64,000 bases of DNA from Diaporthe sp. PMI_573 (GCA_021399435.1 JAJTUP010000001.1:3410001-3474000); one strand, 5' to 3'. Shown: positions 42,839 to 55,593, counted from the first letter of the stretch. Translations and numbers: made by a program. Notes: a model not told the origin generated them from the letters alone.

Positions 42839-45800
42839 ATGGCAGAGCTGGTTATTCTCCCGCAAAATGCTGACCACGAGCCCATCCCGCAGGGTCGGAG
42901 CCGGCCCCGTGGTCTTAATACAATAATCGAGGAAGAGAACGAGGACAACCTGTCGCCCACCAGGTCACCGTTCATGAGGAGAAAGATTGCCAGGGACAAG
43001 GCTGCAGACCAAGAAAGGCTCCAGGCGTGGTTGGCTCCTCTCGATGCGATACCCAGCGAAGACTTGCCGACCCCGAGGGCCTTCCCTACCCCAAGGGGCT
43101 TTCACTTCATGACTGCACCAACACTGCCATCCTCACCCTCGTCGGCCTCGGCCTCCGGTGAGGAGGGCAGCTCTCACGGCTCATCGTCGTCCCGCACCAA
43201 CTCCTGGGCCAGGCACAGTGCCATGACCGATGTGACCGAGTTTGATGATCTGTACGGCGTGTCTGACGAGAGCGAACCCGAGATCGAGCCGATGAGAGCG
43301 TCAAAGAACAGGAAGTCAAAGGGTCGCATGGTACCATCCAAGACAACATCCAACGACGCCAGGAAAGCACTGCCACAACTGGTGATTCCGGGTGGACACC
43401 AGCTGAACAGCGTCAAGTGGTCGCCAAAGCATCAAGAGTTGAAGAAGACACTCGCATCACCCATGCCCCCGACACCACCGTCAGCTGTCGCCATGTCTCC
43501 GGCCATGTTATCCTACATGCAGGCTCAGCAGGCCCAACCCATACCGACCATCTCAGCCCCACCATCGCTCGACGGCTCTCTGGATGGAAGCCTCACGTCC
43601 GAACAGCTGGCGACCATGTCGGCGCCCCCTACTCCGGTGATGGGAAACGACTATCCCGAGGACAACGGCGACTGGACCGGAATTCAGCTTCAACCTGGCG
43701 CCATGGCAACCCTGCAGGCCTTGTCTGGCCCCGAGGCAGATGAGGAACACCAGCCTCAACACGAACAAGCGATCGAGGTACCCAGAGTGCCAATGGCAGA
43801 GTCGAGACCAGCGCGACCTCGCCTCATGACCAGGAACCTGCCGAGGGCAACTATCATGCTCTCGCCCGCTCAACAGAGGTCCCTGACTGGTCTGACGAAG
43901 CTAGACATACCTTCACCTGGTGGATTCTTCTCCGGCCTCTCCCCACGCACTCGAACCACATGGCACCTCGAAACCCCGCCAGCAGACGAGGTTGCACCCC
44001 CGACGTCAACTACAGCTGAGCAATTCTACAGGGTCCCGTGGAACATGGCCGCCGCGCCTGCAATGCCGCCTCCACCCAGACCGGAACAAATCGTTGAGCA
44101 GTTCGTGGAGATGCCAGAGGCGGCTGAGGAGGAGATACAGACAGCGAGGCGAGTCGAAGAGCCTGTTACCGCGAGGAGAATCCCCCCTTCGCAATTGGCA
44201 TCCTTTCCCGAGGTCGACGAGGATGTTCACTCACCAACATCACCGAAGGAAGAAGACCACGTTAAGGAGATTGTGGTCGACTACGACCCAGAATACGCCC
44301 AAAAGCAGCAAGAAATCTCTACGTCGCACCTCAACCGTACCGAGGTTTGGCTGCGCGCGCAGTTCGCGTACCTGAGAGGCGTTGGCTTCGAGTCCACGGA
44401 AGCGGAAACAGACACGGAGCCAGAGAAAGCAGCAGTCAAGACAGAGGAGTCACAAGAAGCATTAGATGACTTGGACAAGCTACCAACAACTCCGCCCAAG
44501 GGATCCGTATTGAAGACAGCAATCTCAGCCGCCTCGCCAGCAACCAAGAAGTCAGTCCGCTTCTCAAACCGACTCACATTCGCTCCCGCCGAGGGCGACA
44601 CCCCAAGGAACCTCCCGTCCAAGCTCCTGCGGCAGGAGTCGGCCTTTTACCGGGCCTTCCAATCCATGACTGTCCGCTCGACCCGCGCCGACGTATTCGT
44701 ACACCGTATCCCCCGCTTCGAGGCCCTACAAGCCGCACGTATCTCGCTCCGCGAGCAGCACCGCGACCGTCTCCTGGGCAAGTACCAGCTCTCAGTGGTC
44801 CCCCAGTCCGCCAAGAAGAGGATGAGCGCCAACGTTGCCCGCGGCGACGACGAGGTGTTCGAGGACCCGGAGAAGATGCGCCTCGACAAGGAGGCGGAGG
44901 CCCTGAAGCAGATGGCCAACACCAACTGGCACGTCGCCGCCACCAAGATGCTCAACGGCGGCAGGCTGGTGTGCGCGCCCGTGCACAAGCGGCTGGCGAG
45001 GCTCTCGCTCGCGCCTAGCAAGGGCCGCGGCGGTCCGCGCAACCGCCTTCGCATCCTCGACCTCGGCGGCCAGGCGGCGTGCGACTGGGCGTGGCACGCG
45101 GCGCTGCAGTACCCAAACGCCAAGGTCTACACCGTGACGACCAAGGCGATCCGCCAGCTGTCCAACTCCAACATCCGCGGCCCCCCCAACCACAGGCAGG
45201 TGGCGGTCAACAGCCTGGGCAGGCTCCCCTTCGCCGACGACCAGTTCGACGTCGTGTCCGCCCGGGAGCTGCACAACATCCTCCGCTCGTCGGACGTCGC
45301 GGACGCCGCCGCCGGGGACGAGTGGGACGCCTGCCTCCGCGAGGTCATGCGCGTCCTGAAGCCCGGCGGCTACGTCGACTTCAGCGTCATGGACTCGGAC
45401 CTCGTCAACGCGGGGCCCCTGGGCCTCGCCAAGAGCGTCGAGTTCGGCTTCACCCTCAAGACGCTGGGCTACGACCCGGCTCCGACGAGGTCCTTCCTGT
45501 CGCGCCTGTCGCGCGCCGGGTTCGAGGACGTCCGCCGCGGGTGGGCCGTCCTGCCGCTCGGCCCAAAGCCCGCCGTGAGGCCCGGCCCCATCCGCTACGG
45601 GCCCAACGGCCCCGTCGGGGCGGAGCCATCGCCCCCGGCCGGCGGTCAGACTCTCTGCCTGGACGCCATGGCCCCCGGTAGCCTTCCCGGTAGCACCGAC
45701 GCCGCGGCCGCGATCGCGGGCCTCGCGGGGACGTGGAGCTGGGAACGCTGGATCCTGCGGTGCGAGATGGAGAAGGCCGCCGGCGAGGCGCACAGCGGCT

Positions 45801-46006
45801 TCTCGCTCGCCGACACCGTGACCACCGACGGTGGGGCCATGAGGGAGGCGGGCAAGAGCCTTGAGGGCGTGCACGCTGTTGTCGAGGAGGGCAGGGCTTG
45901 CGGCGCTGGCTTAAGGCTGCTGAAAGGCTACGCAAGGAAGCCTGAGAGGTCGGTCACGCAGGAGGTGTTGGACGCTCTTGAGAGCCTCGACGTGACGGAG
46001 TACTAA
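42839..46006 (+). CDS. Large protein with disordered N-terminus and C-terminal SAM-methyltransferase-like domain
   Basis: Single exon, 1055 aa, ATG 42839 (MAELVILPQNADHEP) to TAA 46006. Residues 1-640 are low-complexity, rich in Pro, Ser, Glu and Thr, with scattered SP/TP sites. The ordered part starts near 590 (RLTFAPAEGD...SAFYRAFQSMTVRSTRADVF). Residues of about 735-920 look like a class I methyltransferase: motif I LRILDLGGQAACDWAW, acidic strand AKVYTVTTK, then LPFADDQFDVVSARELHNIL (motif IV area) and VMRVLKPGGYVDFSVMDSDL, the 'VLKPGG' loop of Methyltransf_11/25 members. Motif I is DLGGQA instead of the usual D/ExGxGxG, so SAM binding is uncertain. The 3' third is extremely GC-rich at third positions, giving long shadow frames on the other strand. 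Substrate unknown. Confidence 0.85.
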   Translation: MAELVILPQNADHEPIPQGRSRPRGLNTIIEEENEDNLSPTRSPFMRRKIARDKAADQERLQAWLAPLDAIPSEDLPTPRAFPTPRGFHFMTAPTLPSSPSSASASGEEGSSHGSSSSRTNSWARHSAMTDVTEFDDLYGVSDESEPEIEPMRASKNRKSKGRMVPSKTTSNDARKALPQLVIPGGHQLNSVKWSPKHQELKKTLASPMPPTPPSAVAMSPAMLSYMQAQQAQPIPTISAPPSLDGSLDGSLTSEQLATMSAPPTPVMGNDYPEDNGDWTGIQLQPGAMATLQALSGPEADEEHQPQHEQAIEVPRVPMAESRPARPRLMTRNLPRATIMLSPAQQRSLTGLTKLDIPSPGGFFSGLSPRTRTTWHLETPPADEVAPPTSTTAEQFYRVPWNMAAAPAMPPPPRPEQIVEQFVEMPEAAEEEIQTARRVEEPVTARRIPPSQLASFPEVDEDVHSPTSPKEEDHVKEIVVDYDPEYAQKQQEISTSHLNRTEVWLRAQFAYLRGVGFESTEAETDTEPEKAAVKTEESQEALDDLDKLPTTPPKGSVLKTAISAASPATKKSVRFSNRLTFAPAEGDTPRNLPSKLLRQESAFYRAFQSMTVRSTRADVFVHRIPRFEALQAARISLREQHRDRLLGKYQLSVVPQSAKKRMSANVARGDDEVFEDPEKMRLDKEAEALKQMANTNWHVAATKMLNGGRLVCAPVHKRLARLSLAPSKGRGGPRNRLRILDLGGQAACDWAWHAALQYPNAKVYTVTTKAIRQLSNSNIRGPPNHRQVAVNSLGRLPFADDQFDVVSARELHNILRSSDVADAAAGDEWDACLREVMRVLKPGGYVDFSVMDSDLVNAGPLGLAKSVEFGFTLKTLGYDPAPTRSFLSRLSRAGFEDVRRGWAVLPLGPKPAVRPGPIRYGPNGPVGAEPSPPAGGQTLCLDAMAPGSLPGSTDAAAAIAGLAGTWSWERWILRCEMEKAAGEAHSGFSLADTVTTDGGAMREAGKSLEGVHAVVEEGRACGAGLRLLKGYARKPERSVTQEVLDALESLDVTEY

Positions 46007-46164
46007 GGGCTGGCACTTATCGTCTAGCCTCTAATCTTTCGATATCTCACATATGATGTGATTTTTCTTTTCTCTATATTCTCTTCCTTTCTTCTCTGGT
46101 GGGTTTCCTTACAGTTTCATATCGTATCGGGTGGGATGATCTGTACGATGGATGTTAAATGATA

Positions 46165-46196
<32 letters not shown>

Positions 46197-46649
46197 CACG
46201 AGACTTTTCCTAAACGTCAACATGGTCTTGTAGACATTTCATTTGTGTCTGTTCCACCGGGGTCCTGTACGTCCCGGCTTTCTGTACAATACATCATCGA
46301 TTACGGAAGAGAGCAAGTAGATATATACATATATACGCTATGGATGGAGACAATACTGCACTTTTGACTTGCCCCGCGCTCTCTTGTTGATCTTGGAACG
46401 ACTCAGCGAGCTTGGCTAGGATTGAAATTAACCTTTCCACATGCATTACACTCAAAGCTGAGAACCAGCAGCTGGTCCAAATTGACAATGTTCAAGAGGC
46501 TGTCATTTTGACTATTTATGGTCTCTATCGATCCATTGCCGAAAGCAACGTATTCATTATAAGCCCTATCATTTTGGGCACGTCATGGTATCAAGCTATC
46601 AATCGTGTCATGGGCCTTCCGGGCCCTTCGCGACTCCCTCACCCCTTTT
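46007..46649. other. Convergent 3' spacer with a CATGGG repeat
   Basis: Shared by the 3' ends of the methyltransferase-like gene (plus) and MED14 (minus). Holds five copies of the hexamer CATGGG at 46165-46196. Nothing else recognised. Confidence 0.5.
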
Positions 46650-49600
46650 CTAGTCCAAGACTATCGCCGCGCCCTGCGAGCCAGTAGCGGGTTGCGCAGC
46701 CCCTGCGGTGGCCAAAGCCTTCAAGGCGTCGCTCACTTCGGCCAACAGATCCTCTATGCCGGTGCCCGCGGACTGAGCAACAGCAGACTTACCATGCCCC
46801 AGCCAGCCGTCGCCCCTCGAGTCGAAGACTGACTGCAGGGCCGTGTCAAACTCATCGCTGTCCTTCCTGGGAGGCTCCCCTGAGCGCTGCGCCCGCTCCA
46901 CGCTCCACCACAGCTGTCCGCGGCGCTGTCTGCATCTAACGCTGAGGCATAGACGGCGTGGGGGCTTGTTCGCCTGGGCGGACAGTTCAAAATGAATGTT
47001 GAACCAATCGATGGAGCGCGGCACGATCTGGAGCTCGCCCTGGTTAGCCGAGGCGATATCGACCCACGAGTCCTCCATTGCGTCGAGACCCCGATGAAGG
47101 CTCAGTGACGACTGCAGCCAGAATGGCAGCTGCTCAAATCCAACAGGAGAGTTCACAAGTTTATCGAGCATGTCCCGAACTCTTATGTGCGGGTTGCCCT
47201 TCTCGAGAGTGACGCTGACTTTCTCACTTCTCGCAAGGTCCAATACGACCCTCCAGGGAGTTGAGTTCTGCCCATCCGCAGGCGGCTGTTCCGCATTAGG
47301 GGGCCCGTATGTGAAGACGACTTTGCGGAGTGTGACGCTTTCACACTTCACCGTGTCTGAGCGGCTGTTGATCGCAGCCACAAACTCCACTAGTCTATCG
47401 AGGGCCTTGAGGCGCGTAGCAAGGACATCGATAAAGGACTTTCCGATCTCAGTCTGCAGGTGTAACCTGAATGATCCAGTGCGAGCGTGGTAATAGACAT
47501 CATGATCGACGTGGCCCTTGAGAAGCGAGAACTTAGATTTATCTCTGACAGCCACCCTGACGTCGGCAGATACCGTGAAATATCTGTCAGAGGCAGCCAC
47601 AGGATTGCGTACGCCTCGAAATATGATCTGAACGAATTCTCCGGCCCACGAGTCTCTCGCGTGCAGGGCCTTCCGGTCGCCACCTTGAGGTGGGAGAATG
47701 GAAGCAAATCTGACAAACAATGCTGGCATCCGGGTGCGAGAGGACAAGTAAGGGTTGATCGCAGACTTGGGCGCATACGGAATTCTGCTCTTCCGCAGAG
47801 TCGTTATGTCACTGATCTGAGCAATCATCCCCGTGGTGAGTGTGGTGAGATCGGTGAAGAATGGGACAGAGAATCTGGGATTCGTGGATGTGATCGGAAT
47901 AGGGGTGTAGTATTTGAGCCGAGCAGTCGATTGCTCAATCATCAGGTTGTTCCTAGAAGGGAATTGGTTACCCCGAGGTTTTGGCGAATCCACCGTGGGG
48001 TTATTGGGCGCATCGCTAGAACTTGTCAGCATACAGTGTTTTGGTACAGGTCACACACCGTGTGAACTCACATTTCTACCAGCCACCAAGTGTCGCCGGC
48101 CAAGCTCAGACAGACAACCAGGTACCAAGTAGCAGCCCAGCCTTCCCGCCTGAGCCACAGCATATTGTGCGGCTCTCGGGAGGCGTGCAACCGCTTGACC
48201 TCGTCTGAACCGACCGGCCGTCGGGACATCCGCCAGCCCTGGCCTTCGCCCAGTCGGATGAGTTCGCCGAACTCGCTCTGCCACCTGATGGTCTCTATTT
48301 GCATAACGCCATCCTCTACGAGGTTTCGGGATCTCTGGTTGAGGAATGCTTCGCCCTTGTAGACATATGATTGCGCAGCTGGCTGCATGTTGAACATTCC
48401 TGTGGTTGGGTTAATTCGTACGGTCAATGACTGCGCGTGGGTCAACTGAACGACCAGGGCCGACTCCGATGGGTCCTCGCTGTCGACACTCAGCGATATC
48501 GATGCTTGCCGTTTCTCAAAGCGTGGCTTGGAAAGAAGCTTGTCGCAGATTGATGACAGAATGTGCCCAACATGTTTCGCGACGACCTTCTTGATGAGGG
48601 CTTCTGCAGATATATCCTTGTTGTTGACTGCCACGTCCACGTCACGAACCTCTTTCCCGTCCTGAAACCAGCGTAACTCGAGATGGCTCGTGGGGTTCGT
48701 TTTTGGTGGCGAGTTGGGTTTTGTCGTTCTCCCGCTATTAACACCCACAATGATCCAACTCTTTGGAGCAGCGTTGGAGTTGGTGGGGAAACGGTTCGTC
48801 CAGTACTGTATTGAGAGAGCGCGGTTCAGTCGCTCGACCTTCAAGTTCTCAATCCAACGGCCGCGGCTGAGCTGCACAGCCTGTCTTCGCAGCTCATTGA
48901 TCTTGTGTGTGAGGGTGAGCTCGTGGAGAAGTTCATAGCAGCCCCGTAGGCCATCGGTGCCAAGTGCCTCATTCACCTTCATCTCCAGAAACATCCTCAA
49001 TGTCTCGGTCAGGTCTTGAGGCGCGGGGGAGAATATGAATCGGAAGTCAATGAACCAGAATTGCTTCTCAAAGTCTTCGTCCGCAATCGTGAGATCAACC
49101 TCAAATTCCCCGTCGACTTTGAACGTCACGCGCCCCGAGTCAATGGTGTAATCTCTGAATTGGTAGGGGATCTTCTCATGGTCCTCGAGGTTCAGCCTGA
49201 CGGACAAGAGAGTGTTCAGCTCATTGATCCACTTTATCTGCTCGGCTGTAGTCAACGGAGGGGGTTCGATATAACCGAACTGTGAATGATTAGCAAGGCC
49301 AATATCGTTTCGCGAGGGGGAAGTCACAGTACCTCAGGGAACCAAGGTGCCTGTCCCGTAGACAGAACTTGAAGCGCCGTTTTGAGATCAGGATCTGGCA
49401 GTCGTGCCTGGTAGAGACCTCTCTTGATGTGACCCATGAAGTCCAAACCCTGGTCATATTTCGCCAACTGCTCGTTGATGTGAACATTGAGATCGATCAG
49501 CTTGCTGACATGCCCGGCTTTCCTACTCCACTCTGAAATCACCAGTGCCTTGACCCATTTGCCGTGCATGTCTTGTATGAAGTGCAGCAAGTTGGCCTTC

Positions 49601-50016
49601 TTGTTTTGATTCTCCTCCGAATTGTCTTCCGCCGTGCCTGCGTTGCCATTCAGAGACGCCTGTGGTATGAGTATCTTGGCAAGTTCTTCGATCTTCGTCT
49701 GGAGGTCGTTGTGTGATTTCTGCGCCAGTCGCTGCAGCAGAAACGGGATTCCGATGAAGTTCTGCGTAATGTGCGCGATCTCGGGCGGCAGGTTGTCCAT
49801 CTTGGAGGACTGATCCGTTGCGCTCGGGGCTGTTTGCGCTTGCTTTTGCGCATCCACTTCCATTGGAGTATCGTATCCATTCATCATCGGCGTTGCGCCT
49901 CCCTTCGCCTTGTTTGGGGAAGGTTCGCGCTTCACCATGCCTGCGCCATTGATGCCATTCATCTTCGAGTCTCTGTCATGATCGGTGCGCGCCCCATTCT
50001 GCGTCCCGATCTCCAT
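46650..50016 (-). CDS. med14: Mediator complex subunit 14 (MED14 / RGR1)
   Basis: Backbone subunit of the Mediator complex, which links activators to RNA polymerase II in the nucleus. Three exons, 50016-49333, 49279-48072 and 48015-46650, with introns of 53 and 56 bp, give 1085 aa. The joins read APWFPE-FGYIEPPPLT and TWWLVE-IDAPNNPTVD. After a disordered start (MEIGTQNGARTDHDRD) the MED14 N-terminal domain begins near residue 75: LPPEIAHITQNFIGIPFLLQ, then KSHNDLQTKIEELA, SEWSRKAGHVSKLIDLNVHI and KRGLYQARLPDPDLKTALQVL. The long middle and C-terminal parts (QFWFIDFRFIFSP, RLHASREPHNMLWLR) fit fungal RGR1. Size is normal and no damage is seen. Transcribed in the same direction as the upstream G6PD gene, 1.1 kb away. 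Confidence 0.93.
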
Positions 50017-51135
50017 CTTAACAGCCTCCTTCCCAAGGGCGAGACTCTCATTCGTGAGGTCTCACCCTACCGTTTGCTGGGTCTGGGCCCCGTACCTCCT
50101 GACTAGTCGACGTTGTACTGGGCAGTCGCGATGAGTATGTCTCTGGGAGGTCGACAGGCGCCGGTCGCGGCGAAGCGAAATGGCACCACGCCGTCGAAGC
50201 AGAGACGCAGAAAGGTCGCAAGCCACAGGCGCTGGTGAGAATCTCCGCCTTGCAGAGTATGGCAAGTGGGAGTCCCCAGATGGAACAAGCTCCTAGGCCC
50301 CCATTCGTTTGGTGCCCTCGTAAGACTCGCGGCAATAACGGTGGCGATCGGGCGCGAGGGCGTGGGAGCAGGCGCGGGTGAGGCAACGCGCGCCTTTCTT
50401 CACTCGGGCGGTTCGATTGACGACAGTGAGACGGGTCCTCGCGGGACCTGCAGGACGGAGAAGGAAGGGCCACGAAGAAATGGAGTCAGCTCCTGGCCCA
50501 CGGTGAATGTCTTGAATCGAAACACGGGATGCGACAAGGTTTGGTGGCCGCTGGTCATAGACAAAGAGGTACCTGGTCTATGGTATCGTGGTGATGAAAG
50601 CTGAGCGCAGGACCGAGGAACTGAACTGGTAAGGCGCCCGGCCCCCAGCCGCCAGCAGACTACTGTAGACTAGCACCGACCAAGTTGACCCCTGCCAACG
50701 AAAAAAGCGGGGTCCACGTGACGAGGTACCAGTACCTGGACTCGGCATGTAACATTGCATGAAGGGAGTGTAGCCGGGACAGTCTACTGTGGTGGAACTG
50801 TTTGTTCATTGTCCAAAACCTGAATTCTTATTCACGACACTTTATATCGGACATGGATACGTGACTGGGCAAATTGGATGGAGACGAGTCAATTGGGAGA
50901 GCCTTTGTAACTGTCACCTCTACAACTGAGACCCCAGGTACCAGTTTTGACACCCTGTATTTTCATCATCTACGGAACGCCCGTGTACTCTGTCATTGTT
51001 CAGTCCGAATGCGCCAAAAGACCTCGTGATATTACTCTCTAGCTGTTTTGGCTGTCAGTACACATGGATCCCAGTTTTCATCCAGCCAGAAAGACGGGAC
51101 TCAACTCGTGATGGAGACTTATTCAAATCAAGCAC
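50017..51135. promoter_or_regulatory. MED14 promoter and G6PD 3' flank
   Basis: 1.1-kb spacer between tandem minus-strand genes. Short frames on both strands match nothing; no repeat or RNA gene noticed. Confidence 0.45.
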
Positions 51136-53071
51136 TTACAACTTGTTGGTAGGCTGCACGGCGGATGTCGTAGGCCATTGGTAACCAGCAGCATCACTGA
51201 ACCTATAGCCATATGAAGCGGTAAAGTCATCGAGGACACCCGGTCCACGAGAGCCTGCAAGCAGGATTAGTCAGTTGCCCCTTTTATAATAGGATGTAAG
51301 CCGGGATGCAGTCTTACCGTAAGGGTACTCCATGGGAATAATCTCCTTGTTGTCATCGAGGTAGTGCAGAAGAGGCGTGAAGATCCTCCAGCTGGCATCC
51401 AGCTCGTCGTCACGGACAAAGTTGGAGTGGTCGCCCTTCAGGCAGTCAAGAATCAGCGACTCGTATGCCTCGGGGATCTTCAGGTCGGAGAATCGTCGGC
51501 GGTAGGTGAGATCCAGCTCTGTCACCACGGTCTGCATGCTGAGACCAGGCAGCTTCGAGTTCATCTTGATGTAGACACTCTCGTTTGGTTGAATCCGCAT
51601 GACCAGCTCGTTCCGCGGAATGTCCTTAAAGATTCCGGAGGTAACGTCCTTGAACTGCACCCGAATCTCTGTCTTCTGCTCGTTCAATGCCTTTCCAGCC
51701 TTCATAATAAAGGGCACGCCGTCCCATCGCTCGTTCTTGATATAGGCGACCAGCGCACAGAAGGTGGGACACCGGGAGTCCTTGGGGACGGTGTCGTCCT
51801 CCTTGTACGAGGGCTTGCTGCCGTCAAGAGACTTGCCGTACTGTCCAATGATGACGTTCTTGGGCTCAATAGCAGGAATAGCGCGGAGAACCCGCACCTT
51901 CTCGTCTCGGATATCCTCTGAGGAGAAGGAGATGGGGCGCTCCATAGCAAGAAGAGTCAGGACCTGCAGAAGATGGTTCTGCATTACGTCTCGGACGATA
52001 CCGAACTCGTCAAAGTAACCGCCCCGGCCTTCGGTGCCGAAGGGCTCCTTGAATGTGATCTGGACGTTGTCGATGTGGTGACGGTTCCAGGTAGCTCCGA
52101 GGAATGAGTTACCAAATCGCAGGATCAGGATGTTCTTGACCATCTCCTTGCCGAGGTAGTGATCGATACGGAACAGCTCGTCCTCCTTCCAGTCGGGCTC
52201 CAGCGACTTCTGCAGCTCCCGGGAGCTTGCGAGATCCTTGCCGAACGGCTTCTCGACAATCACACGGGCGATACCCTTGGTTGGGTAGCAGCACCTCTTC
52301 AGGTGCTGGGAGACGATGGTGAAGACGCTTGGTGGCAGGGCCATGTAGAACAGACGGTGTGCCTCTTTGCGCCCCTTCTCGATCTCTTCCAGGTGCTTGT
52401 TGAGGCCCAGGAAGGAGTCGTCCTTGTCGTACTGACCGGAGACATAGGTACAGAGCTTGCAGAAGTCCTCAAGCAGCTTCTCCATGTCCTTGGTAGGGGT
52501 CTTGATGTACGACTTGATCCTCCGCAGGTATTCCTCATGGTCCATCTTGGTTCTGGCATAGCCGACGATCTTGATGTCCTTGGGCAGGAATTGGTTGCGG
52601 AACTTCATGGGAACTTATTAGCTTCTCATAGTCTCGCCTCCGTGTACAGACAGGAAGTTGCTTACGAGACCGAACAGGGCGGGATACTGTGAGATGATGT
52701 TAGCATGAGTGGAACGGGCGTGGAGCTGGTAGGGAGGCAACTCGGCTTACCGTCTTCTTCTTTGCCAGGTCTCCGGAGGCTCCGAGGACCACAATCACAG
52801 TGTTGTCCTTGAGCTCCAAAGCCCTGAATTTGACAAAGGGTTAGTCTTGTGGCCGCCATAGTATCAATTTGCCGGGACTTCACGAGCTGATTGGGCCGGG
52901 GCAAAGGTTGGGCAAGGACGGCATTGCCCATCGAGGGAGCTCTCGACGGAGCTCACAAAGCCGGAGCTGGTGGCTGTGGTGCAGCCTCCCTCAAGGGTGC
53001 GACGGCGGGGGTCGCGCGCGGGGGGTTACGAGCACTTACGATGCGGCAGAGTGCAATTCGGCAGACGCCAT
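51136..53071 (-). CDS. zwf1: Glucose-6-phosphate 1-dehydrogenase
   Basis: Cytosolic enzyme of the oxidative pentose phosphate pathway; it oxidises glucose 6-phosphate to 6-phosphogluconolactone with NADP+. Five exons on the minus strand, 53071-53040, 52823-52751, 52686-52666, 52602-51318 and 51254-51136, give 509 aa in a continuous frame. The introns are 216, 64, 63 and 63 bp; exon 3 is only 21 nt (YPALFGL). The N-terminus is MASAELHSAASALELKD, followed by the dinucleotide-binding GASGDLAKKKT and the substrate/catalytic block RIDHYLGKEMVKN. Further family blocks are VIVEKPFGKDLASS, GYFDEFGIVRDVMQNHLLQ and the C-terminal PYGSRGPGVLDDFTASYGY. ATG 53071 fits the fungal orthologues; the long first intron right after a short first exon is a known fungal arrangement for this gene. 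Intact. Confidence 0.96.
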
Positions 53072-55593
53072 CTTCAGGTATTGTTACTTGTACTGTTTCT
53101 TGGACGGAGTGAAGAAAGAGATGTCGGGCAATGACGAGGCGTGCAAGAGGATTTGTAGAGAGGCGACCTGGGTGAGAGCAGACCGGGCGGAGCGGGACGA
53201 CGTCAAAGTTGGAAAGACCAGAGGGCCAGGCTCGGTGTCGGGGTTTATTAATGGGTTTTAGAGGACCAGCCGGGGTGTGATGCGCAGACTTGCTTGGAGG
53301 GGCCAAGCTGGGTAGGTAGGTGGTGGGCTAGGTACCCGGACAGACACCAACACTTGGATGGTGCAGGGCGGGACAGCCAGAGAGCTTACTCAGGCCCGTC
53401 CGCCTGGCCCGCAGCAAAGGGCCCTGCCGCGGGGTATTCCCTCCCACGTCAGCCGGCCTGTGGCTAGCTCAGAGGGAGAGCTGCCAGAGATGAAACTTGT
53501 CCAACCTGCCAACCGATTGCTACGAGAATATGATTGTGAGAAAGAACCAGTGTATGACAGGTTACAGGTGCACGCCTGTTACGTGCACACAGCATCCTCC
53601 AACAGCACTCACAGCACGGTATACTTGGACTGGGAGAGGGAACTACGTAGCAGCAAATTCTTGATTGCATCTGAGGTGGGCCCCTCTCATAAAGTGTCCA
53701 GAGGTACCCAGATACCCATGTGCATTGTTTCACGAGATAAACACCATCTGGCAGGGCCTTTCCATCCTCGCCGCTTTGTCCATGTAGGTGGGTAAAAGCT
53801 GTTGTTCAAGCCGGACAGCATAGCATGTGTGATCCCACGTCGAAAGCCTGGCCTTAACTTTAGGAATGCTGGTGGACGCTGTTTATCATCATGACGGCAG
53901 AGCAATGTCGGGCACATACGGCGTACATGTACTTCGTACGGCCATAGCGGGGTGGCTCCAAGGCTGCCCTGGCTTGGATCCGCAGGACTTTGGCGGACCC
54001 TCTGGGTGCCAATTTGTTAAGCCAGGCTTTGTTGAGGCCGGCGACTTGTCCGACCATAGGTGGAAACCATCTCGGTCCTCCGTTGTTGGATTTGTAACAT
54101 GAACATCTGAAAATCGCTCAGGGATGCGAAACATGGCGGTTTGAGCTCACGAGTCTGGTCTGAAGAGAGTGCAGCTTGGCTGGCCATAGACACCATATTT
54201 ATACCTCCAATACTGAAGGCTGTCGAAGCCTGTCTCGTTCCTATACGTTGACCGAACCTGGCCAAGCACGGTAGGTAAAGCTGGTAGGAAGACGTTCGCC
54301 TGCTCCCTTGGCGTTGATTAATCTTCAAGACGAAGCTTAGGGTCTCTAGTGTCCGTGGCACAGCAGCAAATACTGCTCATAAGACTAACAGCAGACAGGC
54401 ACCGGCCTGGAAATTCGCACTGAATGCACGCGTTTTGGCATTCTGAATGCGTCTTATCAAAATACGCAAGATCTCAACAACGGGGGTTGCTGCAGCTGCT
54501 GCAAAGCACTGGTGGTGGTCAAGATGGCAATGCGGATTTGACGTGTCACAGCTTAGCTACTGTGTACCGTAGGGTAGGTCTACGTGCAGCACCAGCTTGA
54601 CATTTCCGCGCTCCGGAGATCTCGGGACTTGGCAAAATTGGAAACAAAGCGACAGCAGAAGCGACCCCACTGCAACGACCACTGCCGCTCTACCGCGCCT
54701 ATCGCAGTTTCTCCCTGCACATCCTACAAGAGGCATGCAGGCTTATTGATCTTGCCAGGCGGGGGAAGCAATGGTGATCTCCTCCAAGGCCCTGGCTCTT
54801 GGTACATCCGAACATCGTGGCCGAGCTCGCAAGGACCGGAAAAATTGGGATTGTTTCAGCAAGGCCCTGTCTCAACATCAACAAGTCCGATCGCGACTCC
54901 GATTTCAGGAGGGTAGGAGGGCACGAGTCCCGGCGTTAGATATTTCGGACAGCGAGTTGGGAGGATCCCGCAGAAACTATTGGCGAAGGACACCCACTCG
55001 GACATTGCATCATACGTGGGGCGCGAGATAACGAGCTCTACGGAGCGCTGGGACCAAAGCAGAAGGGGGATGAAAAAGTCAAAGAGGCATGCGTCTCCGC
55101 CGGCGGTCTGCTGCCGGCCACGGCTCATCCGTACTAGCCGCGACGGGGTGGATCATAGCAAGCTCTCGTGACCTCGCACGTGTAGATAAGATGGGACTGG
55201 GGACCTTGCGAGTCTGCTCTCTGGCTTGGACCGAGCGGAGAGCTGTCCGTGGCTGGGGCTGACTCGGCGGATGGGACAGACAGATAGGAAGAGGTCTGAA
55301 GCTTGGCACAGTCTGCCAGACCCGGCAAACTGGCAGTCTGAAGGCTCTGAGATAATAGTGGGTCCAGGGCGGAGGACGGCCGTAAGTTTCTCCAGGCACA
55401 TTTTGCCCTGGGATTTTTCACACCCAAGCCAGTCGCCTGTGACCCCATCAGGACTCCCCCCCAAAGCGGCCCTCGTGTGTTGTGAAGTCAGTCGGTCAAT
55501 CACCAAGTCATCGAACGCCGCTCCCAACTTTTTTCTTTTCCTTCCCCTTTCCCAGTGGTACGGAGAGAAATCGAGTGATCGACCAAAGTCAAG
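53072..55593. promoter_or_regulatory. 2.5-kb divergent promoter region, G6PD / eL33
   Basis: Separates two highly expressed housekeeping genes transcribed away from each other. The last 70 bp before eL33 hold a strong pyrimidine tract (CTTTTTTCTTTTCC type, about 55525-55550), as usual at ribosomal-protein transcription starts. No gene recognised between. Confidence 0.5.

Noticed and set aside
44792..45874. 360-codon minus-strand frame opposite the methyltransferase domain
   Set aside because: It is the complement of a very GC-rich coding region; Arg/Ala/Gly/His-rich composition and no motif. A shadow frame.
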